In this document: positions 9,282 to 18,073 of the stretch, in pieces
How the letters are laid out: every line of letters begins with the position of its first letter
Numbering within the stretch: position 1 is the first letter of the stretch
Assembly (NCBI RefSeq): GCF_030348825.1
Contig: NZ_JAUCES010000005.1
Span: 1,488,001 to 1,552,000 of the forward strand
Source of the DNA: Fictibacillus sp. b24
GTDB lineage: Bacteria; Bacillota; Bacilli; Bacillales; Fictibacillaceae
Length of the DNA: 64,000 nt
Direction: 5' to 3'
Position numbers and translations under genes: made by a program
The notes under the pieces: generated by a model
Told to the model about the DNA's origin: nothing
Database searches by the model: none
Seen by the model: only the letters and a program-made list of their open reading frames with translations

Positions 9282-9626
9282 ATGAAACGTAATCCACTCA
9301 TTCCTTTTGCCATTATTGGAGTTATTGGAATTGTTCTTATGCTTACAATGGGCGGATATGGTATTAACAAAATTCATACGGCTAGTCAGGATAAAGAAAA
9401 GGCTGCTATGGATCCAGAAGCAATCTATAAGCAGAACTGTTCTTCTTGTCATGGACAAAATTTAGAAGGTAACGTTGGTCCTGCACTTGAAAAGATTGGC
9501 GGACAGTATAAGGCAGAAGAAATTGCAGATATCGTTAAAAACGGTAAAGGATCTGGAATGCCAGCAGGGCTAGTAAAAGGTGAAGAAGCGAAAATACTAG
9601 TTGATTGGTTAGCAGAAAAAAAATAA
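9282..9626 (+). CDS. cccA: Cytochrome c-550, membrane-anchored
   Basis: Small c-type cytochrome anchored by an N-terminal membrane helix (residues 6-27) with its haem domain outside the cell. The haem attachment motif CSSCH is at residues 53-57 and the methionine ligand is probably in GSGMPAG near residue 93. At 114 residues it matches CccA. ATG 9282 follows AAGGAGG with 7-nt spacing. The position between sigA and trmK matches B. subtilis cccA, with the acyl-CoA operon inserted in between. It has its own terminator. Confidence 0.93.
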   Translation: MKRNPLIPFAIIGVIGIVLMLTMGGYGINKIHTASQDKEKAAMDPEAIYKQNCSSCHGQNLEGNVGPALEKIGGQYKAEEIADIVKNGKGSGMPAGLVKGEEAKILVDWLAEKK

Positions 9627-9637
9627 AATAAGAAGAG

Positions 9638-9667
9638 CTTCTTGTTTCTATAACAAGAAGTTTTTTT
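9638..9667 (+). terminator. Terminator after cccA
   Basis: Perfect 9-bp arms CTTCTTGTT and AACAAGAAG followed by T7. Confidence 0.9.
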
Positions 9668-9732
9668 ATTTGCAAAAAATCAAACAAGTTACGAATACTA
9701 AAGTGAACAAACTAATGAAACGGTGATGAAAT

Positions 9733-10434
9733 ATGAATTCTGAAAAATTATCGAAACGGCTTGAAAGAGTAGCATCGTATGTACCACAAAACTCAATTTT
9801 AGCGGATATCGGTTCTGATCATGCTTATTTGCCTTGCTTTTTGGGGTTGAAAAAAGTTATAAAAAAAGGAATTGCTGGAGAGATCACAGATGGACCATTC
9901 TTATCTGCAAAAGAGCAGGTAACATTAGACGGATTAAACGATATGATCGAAGTGAGAAAAGGTGATGGCCTTTCGGTTCTGGAAACAGGTGAAGCAGAAG
10001 TCGTAACCATATGCGGTATGGGAGGTTCTCTTATAACATCTATTCTTGAAAAAGGAAAAGAGAAGCTAGGAAAGACTGAACGTCTCATTCTTCAGCCTAA
10101 TATTGGTTCTAAAACCGTTAGGAACTGGCTATTAAAACAAGATTGGGTGCTATCAGAAGAAGAAATTCTAAAAGAAGACGGAAAAATTTATGAAATTCTT
10201 ATTGCTGATCGAGCAGGGAACCAGCCGTACACGAGCAACATGGATGCAGAGATTTTATTCGGACCCTTTTTATTGAAAAATCAAAACGAAGCGTTTAAAG
10301 AAAAATGGACTGGAGAAGTCAAGCAATGGAAAACAATTTTGAATCAGATGGAAAACAGTCAAGGAACAGCATCAGAAGATAAAAGAAAAGAAATTGAAAA
10401 AAATCTAAGACTAGCAGAGGAGTGGATTCTTTGA
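9733..10434 (+). CDS. trmK: tRNA (adenine(22)-N1)-methyltransferase TrmK
   Basis: SAM-dependent methyltransferase forming m1A22 in the D-loop of tRNA, a Gram-positive enzyme. The 233-residue protein has the SAM motif I VADIGSDHAYLP-like stretch (ADIGSDHAYLPC, about residues 24-35), followed by CGMGGSLI and LQPNIGSKTVRNWL, characteristic of the COG2384 family. It overlaps the next gene by four bases (TTGA), a translationally coupled pair as in B. subtilis yqfN-yqfO. Confidence 0.95.
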   Translation: MNSEKLSKRLERVASYVPQNSILADIGSDHAYLPCFLGLKKVIKKGIAGEITDGPFLSAKEQVTLDGLNDMIEVRKGDGLSVLETGEAEVVTICGMGGSLITSILEKGKEKLGKTERLILQPNIGSKTVRNWLLKQDWVLSEEEILKEDGKIYEILIADRAGNQPYTSNMDAEILFGPFLLKNQNEAFKEKWTGEVKQWKTILNQMENSQGTASEDKRKEIEKNLRLAEEWIL

Positions 10435-11552
10435 GTAAAGCGGCAAGCGGGCAATATATTATTTCTCTCTTAGAAAGCTTTGCACCAAAAAAGATGGCAA
10501 TGGAGGGCGACCCGATTGGATTGCAGGTTGGAACACTAGATAAGCCTGTAAAAAAAGTAATGATTGCTCTAGATGTTTTAGAAAGTGTTGTAGATGAAGC
10601 GATTGAAGGTGATGTAGATTTAATCATTGCACATCACCCATTGCTATACCGTCCTTTAAAGAAAATAGACACAAGTACTTCAAAAGGAAGAGTGATCGAA
10701 AAGCTAATCAAGAACGATATCACGGTATATGCTGCCCATACTAACCTTGATGTTACCGCTTTAGGTGTGAATGAGTGGCTGGCGAATCAATTGCAGTTAA
10801 CACAAACCGAAGTGCTTTCAACTACTTATGAAGATCAACTTGTAAAATTATCTGTCTTTGTACCCGTTTCACATGAGGAGCAGGTGAGGAAAGCGATTGG
10901 CAATGCAGGGGCAGGCCATATTGGCAACTACAGTCATTGTACGTTCACTTCTAAGGGGCTTGGTACATTTACTCCGCTGGAAGGGACTGCGCCATACATT
11001 GGAAAACAGGGTCAATTAGAGCGGACTGAAGAAGTTAAGATTGAGTCAATCCTGCCGGAATCCATTCAAAAAGCTGTGATTGCAGCCATGAAAAAAGCTC
11101 ATCCATACGAAGAGGTAGCCTTCGATCTTTATCCGCTATTGAATAAAGGAAACGAGCTCGGAATAGGCAAAATCGGAAAGCTGCCTAAAGAGATGAGTCT
11201 TCAAGAATTTGTAGATCATGTAAAAAAGGTCTTTCAGATTTCAAATGTTCGTGTTATTAAGGGGAACAAGTCTTTTATAAAAAGAGTAGCCGTTGTTGGC
11301 GGAGATGGAAACAAATATATTTATCCAGCACTTCATAAAGGGGCGGATGTTTTAGTGACAGGTGATATTTATTATCACAATGCACATGATGCACAAGAAG
11401 ATGGCCTGACAATTATTGATGCAGGACATCATATTGAACAAATTATGAAACGTGAACTAAAAAACGTTTTGGAGAACAAGCTTACGTCCGGTAAATATGA
11501 GACTGTTGTTGTAGAATCAAATCTGATAACCGATCCTTTTACGTTTATGTAG
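10431..11552 (+). CDS. yqfO: Nif3-like dinuclear metal centre protein YqfO
   Basis: NIF3/DUF34 family protein that forms a hexamer with a dinuclear metal site; the role is still unclear in the family. IIAHHPLLYRPLK and YAAHTNLDV near the N-terminus and DAGHHIEQIM near the C-terminus carry the conserved metal-binding residues, with the PII-like insert domain (AHPYEEVAFDLYPL) in between. I chose TTG 10431 because AGAGGAG (10416-10422) is 8 nt upstream and it couples to the trmK stop; GTG 10422 overlaps that site. This gives 373 residues, the normal length. Confidence 0.93.
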   Translation: MSKAASGQYIISLLESFAPKKMAMEGDPIGLQVGTLDKPVKKVMIALDVLESVVDEAIEGDVDLIIAHHPLLYRPLKKIDTSTSKGRVIEKLIKNDITVYAAHTNLDVTALGVNEWLANQLQLTQTEVLSTTYEDQLVKLSVFVPVSHEEQVRKAIGNAGAGHIGNYSHCTFTSKGLGTFTPLEGTAPYIGKQGQLERTEEVKIESILPESIQKAVIAAMKKAHPYEEVAFDLYPLLNKGNELGIGKIGKLPKEMSLQEFVDHVKKVFQISNVRVIKGNKSFIKRVAVVGGDGNKYIYPALHKGADVLVTGDIYYHNAHDAQEDGLTIIDAGHHIEQIMKRELKNVLENKLTSGKYETVVVESNLITDPFTFM

Positions 11553-11572
11553 AATTCTTTTAGTAGGACGAT

Positions 11573-11614
11573 AAAAAAAGCAAAGCTGATCTTTTTGTCA
11601 GCTTTGCTTTTTTT
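11573..11614. terminator. Bidirectional terminator between yqfO and ispH
   Basis: 13-bp arms AAAGCAAAGCTGA and TCAGCTTTGCTTT flanked by A and T runs, placed between convergent genes. Confidence 0.9.
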
Positions 11615-11615
11615 C

Positions 11616-12560
11616 TTATTTTTTTTCTTTTACTTTTGGAAGAATGCGGTTTAATGTAACTTTACGTTCTTTTTTCCACGTTTCCTCATTCGTACCGTCA
11701 TAATTTTTAAGAAAATCAATAACTTCTTTAGTTATTGGTGTAGGAGTAGAAGCACCAGAAGTGATGCCAACCTTTTTAACACCTTCTAACCATGCTAGAT
11801 CGATCTCTGATACATCTGAGATTCGATAAGCAGTTGTACCCGCAATTTCTTCTGAAACTTGTGCCAAGCGGTTTGAGTTATTGCTTCTAGGGTCACCGAC
11901 CACTAGAACAAGGTCACAATCCCCAGCTTGGTTCGCAACAGCTTCCTGTCTTACTTGAGTCGCTAAACAGATTTCTTTATGAACCTCTGCAGAAGGGTAC
12001 TTCATGAGCAAGCGTTTAATAAGTTCAGCTACATCCCATTGACTCATTGTGGTTTGATTCGTAATAAGAATCTTATCGCTTTGAACATTTAGTGCTTCTA
12101 AATCATCAATATTTTCAACTAGGTGAACAATGTGTGGGGCTATGCCGATCGCACCTTCTGGCTCAGGATGGCCTTTTTTTCCGATATAGATGATTTCATA
12201 GCCTTCTTTTTCTTTTTCTCGTATAAGATCATGTGTTTTTGTTACATCTGGACAGGTTGCATCTATTTCGTATAGACCCTTCTCGTGAGCAATCCGTCTC
12301 ACTTCTGGTGAAACCCCATGAGCCGTATAGATTACTGTACCTGAATCAATATTGCGGATGATATCTAAGCGGTTATTTCCGTCGAGCGTAATGATTCCTT
12401 CTTCTTCAAAGGCATCTGTTACATGTTTGTTGTGAACAATCATACCAAGAATATAGATAGGTCTTGGGAGAGTGGGATCATTCGCAGCTTGCCGAGCCAT
12501 AACCATTGCATCAACCACGCCGTAACAATACCCTCTCGGAGATATTTTTACTATTTCCAT
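11616..12560 (-). CDS. ispH: 4-hydroxy-3-methylbut-2-enyl diphosphate reductase IspH
   Basis: Last enzyme of the MEP pathway, an iron-sulphur enzyme converting HMBPP to IPP and DMAPP. The three cluster cysteines are present: C12 (GYCYGVVDA), C103 (DATCPDV) and C198 (KEICLATQ), together with the conserved HGN/HGV-type histidines and NQTTMS. At 314 residues the length is typical. ATG at 12560 (minus strand) follows AAAGGAG. The same window also carries ispG, the preceding enzyme, at 24762-25874. Confidence 0.96.
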   Translation of the reverse strand: MEIVKISPRGYCYGVVDAMVMARQAANDPTLPRPIYILGMIVHNKHVTDAFEEEGIITLDGNNRLDIIRNIDSGTVIYTAHGVSPEVRRIAHEKGLYEIDATCPDVTKTHDLIREKEKEGYEIIYIGKKGHPEPEGAIGIAPHIVHLVENIDDLEALNVQSDKILITNQTTMSQWDVAELIKRLLMKYPSAEVHKEICLATQVRQEAVANQAGDCDLVLVVGDPRSNNSNRLAQVSEEIAGTTAYRISDVSEIDLAWLEGVKKVGITSGASTPTPITKEVIDFLKNYDGTNEETWKKERKVTLNRILPKVKEKK

Positions 12561-12586
12561 GTTTGGATCTCTCCTTTATTCATATA

Positions 12587-12616
12587 AAAGACAGCACAGA
12601 GATCTATGCTGTCTTG
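12587..12616 (-). terminator. Hairpin between yqfQ and ispH
   Basis: Arms AAGACAGCA and TGCTGTCTT with a 10-nt loop. Read on the minus strand it is followed by TTTTAT, so it probably terminates yqfQ transcripts just upstream of ispH. Confidence 0.55.
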
Positions 12617-12679
12617 GGAGATTTACTTCTGTATGTCTTTTATTATATAGGAGAGATCATTAGAACTCAAACACTATAC

Positions 12680-13300
12680 TTATACATATAACTTAGGTCC
12701 TTGCAATCTAAAGCCTTTTGGCACATTTGTCTTTGGCGCAGATGGTATGGATTTCGTTCCCGGTGAAGTCATCTTGCCTTTGGGCGCTTCGTTGGGCTGT
12801 ATGGAAGCTTTTGAAGATTTAGGACCTGCTACAGCTATTTTTTCTTCAGAATCTGATTTTTCTTTTTCTTTCTTTTCTTTTTTCTTTGACTCAGTATTTT
12901 CTTTAACTTCATTTTTCTCAACGTTCATTTCCGCTTTTTCGGAGGTATCTGCCTCAGTATCGTTGTCCGCCTTTTTGTTCGATCCGCTCTGAAAATCTTT
13001 AAGAGCTGTCATGATGGATGGCAGATTTCTCATTGCAGGACCGTATTGTTTGATCATAGGACCCATCGTTTCAGCAACTTTTAGTACCTTTTGAACATTG
13101 TTCAGCATTGTAAAGACACTCGTACTGCCTGCCACACTGCCGCCGCTTCCAATCGTTCCTAAAAATCGATCTACTGACCCCATCTGACGAGGCATGTGGT
13201 TCATTCCAGGCATTCCATGCATGTTGTGCATATGAGGATTTACTTGAAACGGCTGCATCGGATGCTGAGGTTGATTCGGATATCTATAAAATGGCTGCAT
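12680..13300 (-). CDS. yqfQ: YqfQ-like low-complexity protein (VrrA/YqfQ family)
   Basis: Uncharacterised protein found next to ispH in bacilli. The N-terminal part is rich in Met, His, Pro and Asn (MQPFYRYPNQPQHPMQ), a central conserved segment follows (GSVDRFLGTIGSGG... VLKVAETMGPMIKQYGP), then an extended Lys/Glu/Ser-rich tail typical of disordered regions, and a Pro-rich C-terminus. I chose ATG 13300 (minus) because GGAAAGGAGGGG stands directly upstream; the longer frame lacks an RBS. The related VrrA of B. anthracis is known for repeat-length variability. Function unknown. Confidence 0.85.
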   Translation of the reverse strand: MQPFYRYPNQPQHPMQPFQVNPHMHNMHGMPGMNHMPRQMGSVDRFLGTIGSGGSVAGSTSVFTMLNNVQKVLKVAETMGPMIKQYGPAMRNLPSIMTALKDFQSGSNKKADNDTEADTSEKAEMNVEKNEVKENTESKKKEKKEKEKSDSEEKIAVAGPKSSKASIQPNEAPKGKMTSPGTKSIPSAPKTNVPKGFRLQGPKLYV

Positions 13301-13476
13301 AATTCCCCCTCCTTTCCAAAATAATACGCTCATATACAGAATATGAAATTAGAAAAACATGTGTGATATTTATCCCTGTTTTCTTCCTAATCTTAAGGAT
13401 GGTTGGCGGAAAAGCAAAACTTACTCTATAATACTAAAAGTGAATGAATTTATATTGAAAAAGAAAAGGTGAGCGT

Positions 13477-14760
13477 ATGAAATCTCCGTTTGAACGGTTA
13501 AAAATAAACGAATCGCTCCAAACTGCGTTAAGCAGTATTGGATTTGAAAGACCAACTGATATACAAGAACGTGTTATACCTGGAATTATTAATGGACAAG
13601 ACATGATCGGACAGTCACAAACAGGGTCAGGAAAGACATTTGCATTCTTGCTGCCTCTTATGCACAGAATTGATGTAACAAAAGATGAAGTACAAGCTGT
13701 TATTACAGCTCCAACTCGTGAATTGGCTCAACAGATCTACAATGAGTTTCTTAAGATCTCTGAACATATGCCAGAAGAGAAACAAATCCGTGCAAAAGCA
13801 ATCGTTGGCGGAACTGACAGAAAGAGAATGGCAGAAAAATTGAAAACTGTTCCTCAACTTGTAATCGGTACTCCAGGGCGTATTAAAGATCTTGTAAACG
13901 CGCAAGAGCTAGTTGTTTTCACAGCTAACATGCTCGTAGTAGATGAAGCGGATCAGATGCTTGATATGGGCTTTATTGAAGATGTGGACTTGATTGCATC
14001 TCGTATGGCTAACGAACTTCAGATGATGGTGTTCTCTGCAACTGTACCGGAAAAATTGCAGCCTTTCTTGAAAAAATATATGCAGAACCCTAAGCACGTG
14101 CACGTAGAGCCTCAGCATATTACGGCAAAAGACATCAAGCATGTTCTTATTCAAGCAAAGCATAATGATAAGCTTCCCATGTTGATAAAAACAGCGAGAA
14201 ATTATAATCCTTATTTTGCGATTATTTTTGCTAACACCAAAAAAGCAGTTGATGAAATCGCGGACGCTATGAGTGCAGAAGGAATGAGTGTTGAACGTTT
14301 GCATGGTGACATACCGCCACGAACAAGAAAGAGCATCATGAAACGCGTTCAAAAAGCGGAATTTCAATTTTTAGTTGCAACAGATCTTGCAGCACGCGGA
14401 ATTGATATTAAAGGTGTCAGCCACATCATTAATTATGAATTTCCGAAAGATCTTGATTTCTACATTCATAGAGCGGGCAGAACAGGCCGTGCAGGAATGT
14501 CAGGAATCTGTGCTTCTCTTTATGAACAGACAGATCAGCATTCTGTTCAAAAACTTAAAGAGAAAAAAATTGTTTTCCACTTAGAACAGTATAAGAATGG
14601 TGAATGGGTACCTGTAAAACCGAGTAAGAAAAGCACAGGATCAAAAGAGCAAGACGGCGTGTATGTACCAAAACCTCGTAAAGTAAAACCAGGTTATAAG
14701 AAGAAAATGGACGAGCAGAAAAAGAAATTAATGAAGAAGAAAAGAAGAAACATCAGATAG
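13477..14760 (+). CDS. cshB: DEAD-box ATP-dependent RNA helicase CshB
   Basis: Cold-shock-associated RNA helicase acting on structured mRNA and ribosomal RNA. The 427-residue protein has the Q motif (GFERPTDIQE), Walker A QTGSGKT, PTRELAQQ, TPGR, the DEAD box in VDEADQMLD, SAT, and the C-terminal helicase motifs (ATDLAARGIDI, HRAGRTGRAG). A Lys/Arg-rich basic tail follows, as in CshB. ATG 13477 follows AAAAGGTGAGCG. nfo begins 23 bp after the stop. Confidence 0.95.
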   Translation: MKSPFERLKINESLQTALSSIGFERPTDIQERVIPGIINGQDMIGQSQTGSGKTFAFLLPLMHRIDVTKDEVQAVITAPTRELAQQIYNEFLKISEHMPEEKQIRAKAIVGGTDRKRMAEKLKTVPQLVIGTPGRIKDLVNAQELVVFTANMLVVDEADQMLDMGFIEDVDLIASRMANELQMMVFSATVPEKLQPFLKKYMQNPKHVHVEPQHITAKDIKHVLIQAKHNDKLPMLIKTARNYNPYFAIIFANTKKAVDEIADAMSAEGMSVERLHGDIPPRTRKSIMKRVQKAEFQFLVATDLAARGIDIKGVSHIINYEFPKDLDFYIHRAGRTGRAGMSGICASLYEQTDQHSVQKLKEKKIVFHLEQYKNGEWVPVKPSKKSTGSKEQDGVYVPKPRKVKPGYKKKMDEQKKKLMKKKRRNIR

Positions 14761-14783
14761 TTTGTTAGGGAAGAGGGGAAAAT

Positions 14784-15677
14784 ATGATTAAACTAGGATC
14801 TCACGTTTCAATGAGCGGTAAAAAAATGCTTCTCGCTGCTAGTGAAGAAGCTGTTTCATATGGTGCCAACACATTTATGATCTATACAGGTGCACCCCAA
14901 AACACGAGACGAAAAAAAATTGAAGACCTTAATATTGAAGCCGGAACGAGGCACATGATCGAGAACGGCATCGTTGATATTGTCGTTCATGCTCCGTACA
15001 TCATCAATATCGGAAATGCAGTTAAACCTGAAACCTTTGAGCTCGGTGTTGATTTTTTAAGAAGAGAGATCGAACGAACAGATGCACTTGGTGCGAAACA
15101 GATCGTGCTGCATCCTGGTGCACATGTTGGTGAAGGTTCTGAGGTCGGTATCAAAAAGATCATCGAAGGTCTTAATGAAGTGCTGACAAAAGAGCAAAAT
15201 GTTCAAATCGCACTAGAGACAATGGCTGGAAAAGGATCTGAATGCGGAAAAACGTTTGAAGAGCTTGCACAGATAATTGATGGCGTTACACTGAATGAAA
15301 AGCTTTCTGTTTGCTTTGATACGTGCCATACACATGATGCAGGCTATGACATCGTAAACGATTTTGACGGAGTTATGAATCAGTTTGATAAAATAGTCGG
15401 CATGGATCGAATAAAAGTATTTCACATTAACGACAGTAAAAATGTTACCGGAGCTGCAAAAGACAGACACGAAAACATAGGCTTCGGACATATTGGATTT
15501 GATGCATTAAGCTATATCGTACATCATGATCAATTCAAGGATATTCCTAAAATCCTTGAAACACCTTATGTAGGTACTGATAAAAATAACAAAAAACCGC
15601 CTTATCAACTTGAGATCGAGATGATTAAAGCAAAGACGTTTGACCCAGAACTTCAGAATAAACTGTTAAACGCATAA
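14784..15677 (+). CDS. nfo: Endonuclease IV (deoxyribonuclease IV)
   Basis: Zinc-dependent AP endonuclease of base-excision repair. [13 protein letters not shown] at the N-terminus, [43 protein letters not shown] and HINDSKN carry the histidine, aspartate and glutamate ligands of the trinuclear zinc site. It is 297 residues, normal for the family. ATG 14784 follows GAAGAGGGG. In B. subtilis the orthologue (yqfS) is sporulation-expressed and protects spore DNA; no sporulation promoter was identified here and the gene sits 23 bp behind cshB. Confidence 0.96.
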   Translation: MIKLGSHVSMSGKKMLLAASEEAVSYGANTFMIYTGAPQNTRRKKIEDLNIEAGTRHMIENGIVDIVVHAPYIINIGNAVKPETFELGVDFLRREIERTDALGAKQIVLHPGAHVGEGSEVGIKKIIEGLNEVLTKEQNVQIALETMAGKGSECGKTFEELAQIIDGVTLNEKLSVCFDTCHTHDAGYDIVNDFDGVMNQFDKIVGMDRIKVFHINDSKNVTGAAKDRHENIGFGHIGFDALSYIVHHDQFKDIPKILETPYVGTDKNNKKPPYQLEIEMIKAKTFDPELQNKLLNA

Positions 15678-15715
15678 GTTTGTGCGACACACAGAAAAAT
15701 GGATCAATTTATAAC

Positions 15716-15745
15716 AAAAAGCCGCAAAGTTTGTGCGGCTTTTTT
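15716..15745. terminator. Bidirectional terminator between nfo and yqfT
   Basis: AAAAAGCCGCA pairs with TGCGGCTTTTT between convergent genes. Confidence 0.9.
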
Positions 15746-15748
15746 GTA

Positions 15749-16009
15749 TTACCTATCAATATAAGTCTGAATTAAGTATTGGATATAGTTCGCTTTTTCA
15801 GGACTGACTTCTTTTGCAATAGTGTCAATGATTCTCTTGCGCTGCCCAAGGTTTTTAATATCGATGGTCTGCCTTCGCAGAATGTTTACGATTTGTACGG
15901 CTTCTTTTTGAGATATTGGAAGTTGATATTGCGCGGCTAGTGTGATCAGTTCATTCGGACTGATCGAATTAAGTTTTTGATTTACAAAATGAACAATAAT
16001 TGGATTCAT
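15749..16009 (-). CDS. yqfT: YqfT-like protein (DUF2624)
   Basis: Small (86-residue) cytoplasmic protein of unknown function found beside nfo in bacilli. The sequence MNPIIVHFVNQKLNSISPNELI... is mostly helical and resembles a short adaptor or regulator, with no catalytic motif. ATG 16009 (minus strand) follows GGGAGGTGG; the upstream start in the same frame at 16036 has no RBS. Its terminator is shared with nfo. Confidence 0.85.
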   Translation of the reverse strand: MNPIIVHFVNQKLNSISPNELITLAAQYQLPISQKEAVQIVNILRRQTIDIKNLGQRKRIIDTIAKEVSPEKANYIQYLIQTYIDR

Positions 16010-16146
16010 TAAGCAACCACCTCCCGACTTTCTCATTGTATGAGTCCTAAGAGGAGAAAGTGCTAAAAAAAAGACTCTTTTCTAGGAGAGTGTTACTTTA
16101 TATATTTCGTTGAAGCTGAATTCAGCTACTTCTAAGAGTAATATTA

Positions 16147-16184
16147 TTTGCGAAAACAGCTTTTAAAAAGGCTGTTTTCGCAAA
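16147..16184. repeat. 14-bp perfect inverted repeat at the edge of a dispersed repeat
   Basis: TTTGCGAAAACAGC and GCTGTTTTCGCAAA flank a 10-nt loop (16161-16170). The right arm is also the first segment of the dispersed element at 16170-16503, so the palindrome may be two element ends facing each other. No T-run follows, so it is a poor terminator. Confidence 0.7.
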
Positions 16185-16503
16185 CTTTGTTGTTTTTGGA
16201 AGTGATTGATTTCCGTTCCAGGTTGCTCGCTTTCCGCGGGGCAGGCGGTGAGCGACATTCGTACGTTTCACTCTTAAGTGTCTCACCTGTCTAGTTGCAG
16301 TGGCTAGCCCCTCGAGGTCAAAAGTTAAATGGACCAAGGCAAAGTGCGCCTTGCTAGCCCATTCACCTTTTGCTTGTCGGGGCTGAACGAGCCACTTCCA
16401 CTTTTCCGACTGCCAGCCTGTCCCGCAGGAGTCTCGCACCTTACACTCCAATCAACAATCATAGAAGACAAAATTTGAAAGCAACAATCTTTTAGAAAAG
16501 AAC
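16170..16503. repeat. Dispersed intergenic repeat, copy 1 (longest)
   Basis: Starts GGCTGTTTT and ends near AACAATCTTTTAGAAAAG. The GC-rich core includes TTGATTTCCGTTCCAGG, GGCGGTGAGCGACA, GTCTCACCTG, CCCGCAGGAGTCTCGCAC and CTCCAATCAAC, far richer in G+C than the surroundings. The same ordered blocks recur at 54776 and, reduced, at 57942. The blocks match a type of repeat I recall from intergenic regions of several Bacillaceae. No ORF here has a usable RBS; it fills most of the 540-bp gap between yqfT and the permease. Confidence 0.75.
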
Positions 16504-16510
16504 GTTTAAA

Positions 16511-16539
16511 AAAGACTTTGGAAGTTGTCCAAAGTCTTT
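16511..16539 (-). terminator. Terminator of the purine permease gene
   Basis: 12-bp perfect arms AAAGACTTTGGA and TCCAAAGTCTTT with a 5-nt loop, located immediately downstream of the minus-strand permease gene. Confidence 0.85.
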
Positions 16540-16551
16540 TTGTTTATATTT

Positions 16552-17811
16552 TTATACGATTGTATGAAGGATAAAATTCATAAAGAATAAAAAGGCGATA
16601 ACATACATTGGCGCCGTAACTTGTTTCTTCTGCCCAGACATCCATTTAACAAGTGGATATGCGATAAATCCAAATGCAAGACCATCCACAATGCTGTACG
16701 TTAATGGGATCAGCGCGATGATTAGAAAAGATGGAAACATCTCTGTAAAATCAGCAAAAGGGATATGCTGAATCTGCTGTACCATCAAGCCGCCAATAAT
16801 GATTAAGATTGGAGCAATTGCTCCATCTGGAATATAAGCGATAAAAGGCGCTGCAAAAATAGAACCGATAAACAATACAGCAACTGTAATACTTGTGATC
16901 CCCGTTCTGCCGCCCTCTTGAATACCAGATGCGCTCTCTACCGTTGAGATCGTCGGACTTGTTCCGAAGAGACCAGAAACGATGGATGAAGCAGCATTGG
17001 CTTGAAAGGCTTTTGGGAATTTCTTTTGATCAGGCAACAGTCCATATAACAATCCCATGTTTTCAAAAGTGATAATCATGGTCAAGGAAAATGTCGCAAT
17101 CCAAAAGGAAAGCTCCGTAATGCCTGAAAAATCAAAAGCGAATAGCAATTCTCCAAACGGTTTAAAAGAAAACCCATCAGACATTCCTTTAACTTCTTGT
17201 GTATGGCCCATAAAAAAGCCAATAAGAGTGGTTAAAGCAATACCGATTAAAAAGCTTCCCTTCACGTTCTTTAAGAACAGGGCTAGTGTAACAGCCAAAC
17301 CTACAACTGTAAGGATTGCGTCAGGATGATCTAAATGCCCTAACTTCACGAAAGTAGCAGAGCTAGCTTCAATGATTCCACCCTTTTGTAGTCCTATGAA
17401 CGTTAAAAACAACCCGATTCCAACTGTAATACTGTGTTTTAATGATTGAGGAATACTTTTAGAAAGTATATCTTTTAACGGTGTTGAAGCTGCGATTAAA
17501 AAGAAAATACCAGACATAACGACTGCTGCAAGAGCTTCTTGCCAGCTTAGGTTCATACCTTGGACGATAGTGTACGTGAAAAACGCATTAACACCCATGC
17601 CCGGTGTCAGAATGATTGGAGCATTCGCATATAGCCCCATGATTAAACATCCAACAACAGAAGTAAGAATTGTAGCAAGCACTACACCCTCATATGGCAT
17701 TCCAGCATCCGCTAATATCAGTGGATTAACGACAATAATATAAGCGATAGTGAAGAATGAGGTAATCCCTGCGAGTACTTCTTTTTTTAGTGAAACTTGA
17801 TTTTGTTCCAT
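16552..17811 (-). CDS. NCS2/AzgA-family purine permease (PbuO/PbuG-like)
   Basis: Proton-coupled importer for hypoxanthine, guanine or adenine in the cytoplasmic membrane. The 419-residue protein has about 12-14 hydrophobic segments, the N-terminal EVLAGITSFFTIAYIIVVNP motif, TPGMGVNAFF in the first half, and GTSPTISTVESASGIQEGGRTG, the AzgA-family signature. Similarity is to the PbuG/PbuO group; substrate specificity cannot be settled by eye. ATG 17811 (minus) follows AAGGAAGG. I see no purine riboswitch upstream, but there is a compact inverted repeat next to the -10 box (17838-17874). Confidence 0.9.
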   Translation of the reverse strand: MEQNQVSLKKEVLAGITSFFTIAYIIVVNPLILADAGMPYEGVVLATILTSVVGCLIMGLYANAPIILTPGMGVNAFFTYTIVQGMNLSWQEALAAVVMSGIFFLIAASTPLKDILSKSIPQSLKHSITVGIGLFLTFIGLQKGGIIEASSATFVKLGHLDHPDAILTVVGLAVTLALFLKNVKGSFLIGIALTTLIGFFMGHTQEVKGMSDGFSFKPFGELLFAFDFSGITELSFWIATFSLTMIITFENMGLLYGLLPDQKKFPKAFQANAASSIVSGLFGTSPTISTVESASGIQEGGRTGITSITVAVLFIGSIFAAPFIAYIPDGAIAPILIIIGGLMVQQIQHIPFADFTEMFPSFLIIALIPLTYSIVDGLAFGFIAYPLVKWMSGQKKQVTAPMYVIAFLFFMNFILHTIV

Positions 17812-17837
17812 TTTGTTCCTTCCTTAATACTGTAAAA

Positions 17838-17874
17838 CAACCCTCTCCCACCCAGCAGTTTACTGCCAGAGTTG
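17838..17874 (-). promoter_or_regulatory. Inverted repeat with G-runs next to the permease -10 box
   Basis: On the minus strand CAACTCT pairs with AGGGTTG and encloses GCAG-TAAA-CTGC and GGGTGGGAG. A TATAAT (17880-17875, minus) directly precedes it. It could be an operator at the start site or a short structured leader; it does not match the purine riboswitch I know. Confidence 0.4.
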
Positions 17875-17956
17875 ATTATATAGCAAATGTAGAAATATGG
17901 CTAGAAAAAATCATTTACAATCTTGTGTCCACCCTATATAATTTGACTTAAGTAAA

Positions 17957-17979
17957 AAAGTTGCCTGAAGGAAACATTT
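17957..17979 (+). promoter_or_regulatory. Putative MntR box 1
   Basis: AGTTGCCTGAAGGAAACATT resembles the B. subtilis MntR operator (TTTGCATGAGGGAAACTT type). It lies upstream of the likely -35 of the manganese transporter operon. Confidence 0.5.
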
Positions 17980-18010
17980 TCTTGTGCAAAAATAATCACT
18001 ATCCTTCTTT

Positions 18011-18040
18011 TTGTTTCATACATTGTGAAGGAACTATTTT
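18011..18040 (+). promoter_or_regulatory. Putative promoter of the manganese ABC operon
   Basis: TTGTTT and TATTTT hexamers with 18-bp spacing, between the two MntR-type boxes. The -10 is not ideal. Confidence 0.35.
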
Positions 18041-18047
18041 TTTAACT

Positions 18048-18073
18048 AAAAGTTGCTCTTAGGCAAAAAAAGT
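18048..18073 (+). promoter_or_regulatory. Putative MntR box 2
   Basis: AAAGTTGCTCTTAGGCAAAA is the MntR operator pattern in the opposite orientation, downstream of the proposed -10 and about 30 bp before the first gene. Occupancy with Mn(II) would block transcription. Confidence 0.55.

Noticed and set aside
12747..12992. Ser/Phe-rich open frame on the plus strand
   Set aside because: Antisense shadow of the Lys/Glu-rich region of yqfQ.
16122..16451. 109-codon frame in the gap after yqfT
   Set aside because: Lies inside a dispersed repeat, no RBS, composition set by the repeat core.
17812..17900. Purine riboswitch upstream of the permease
   Set aside because: The conserved loop and junction sequences of the purine aptamer are not present; only a short inverted repeat is seen.
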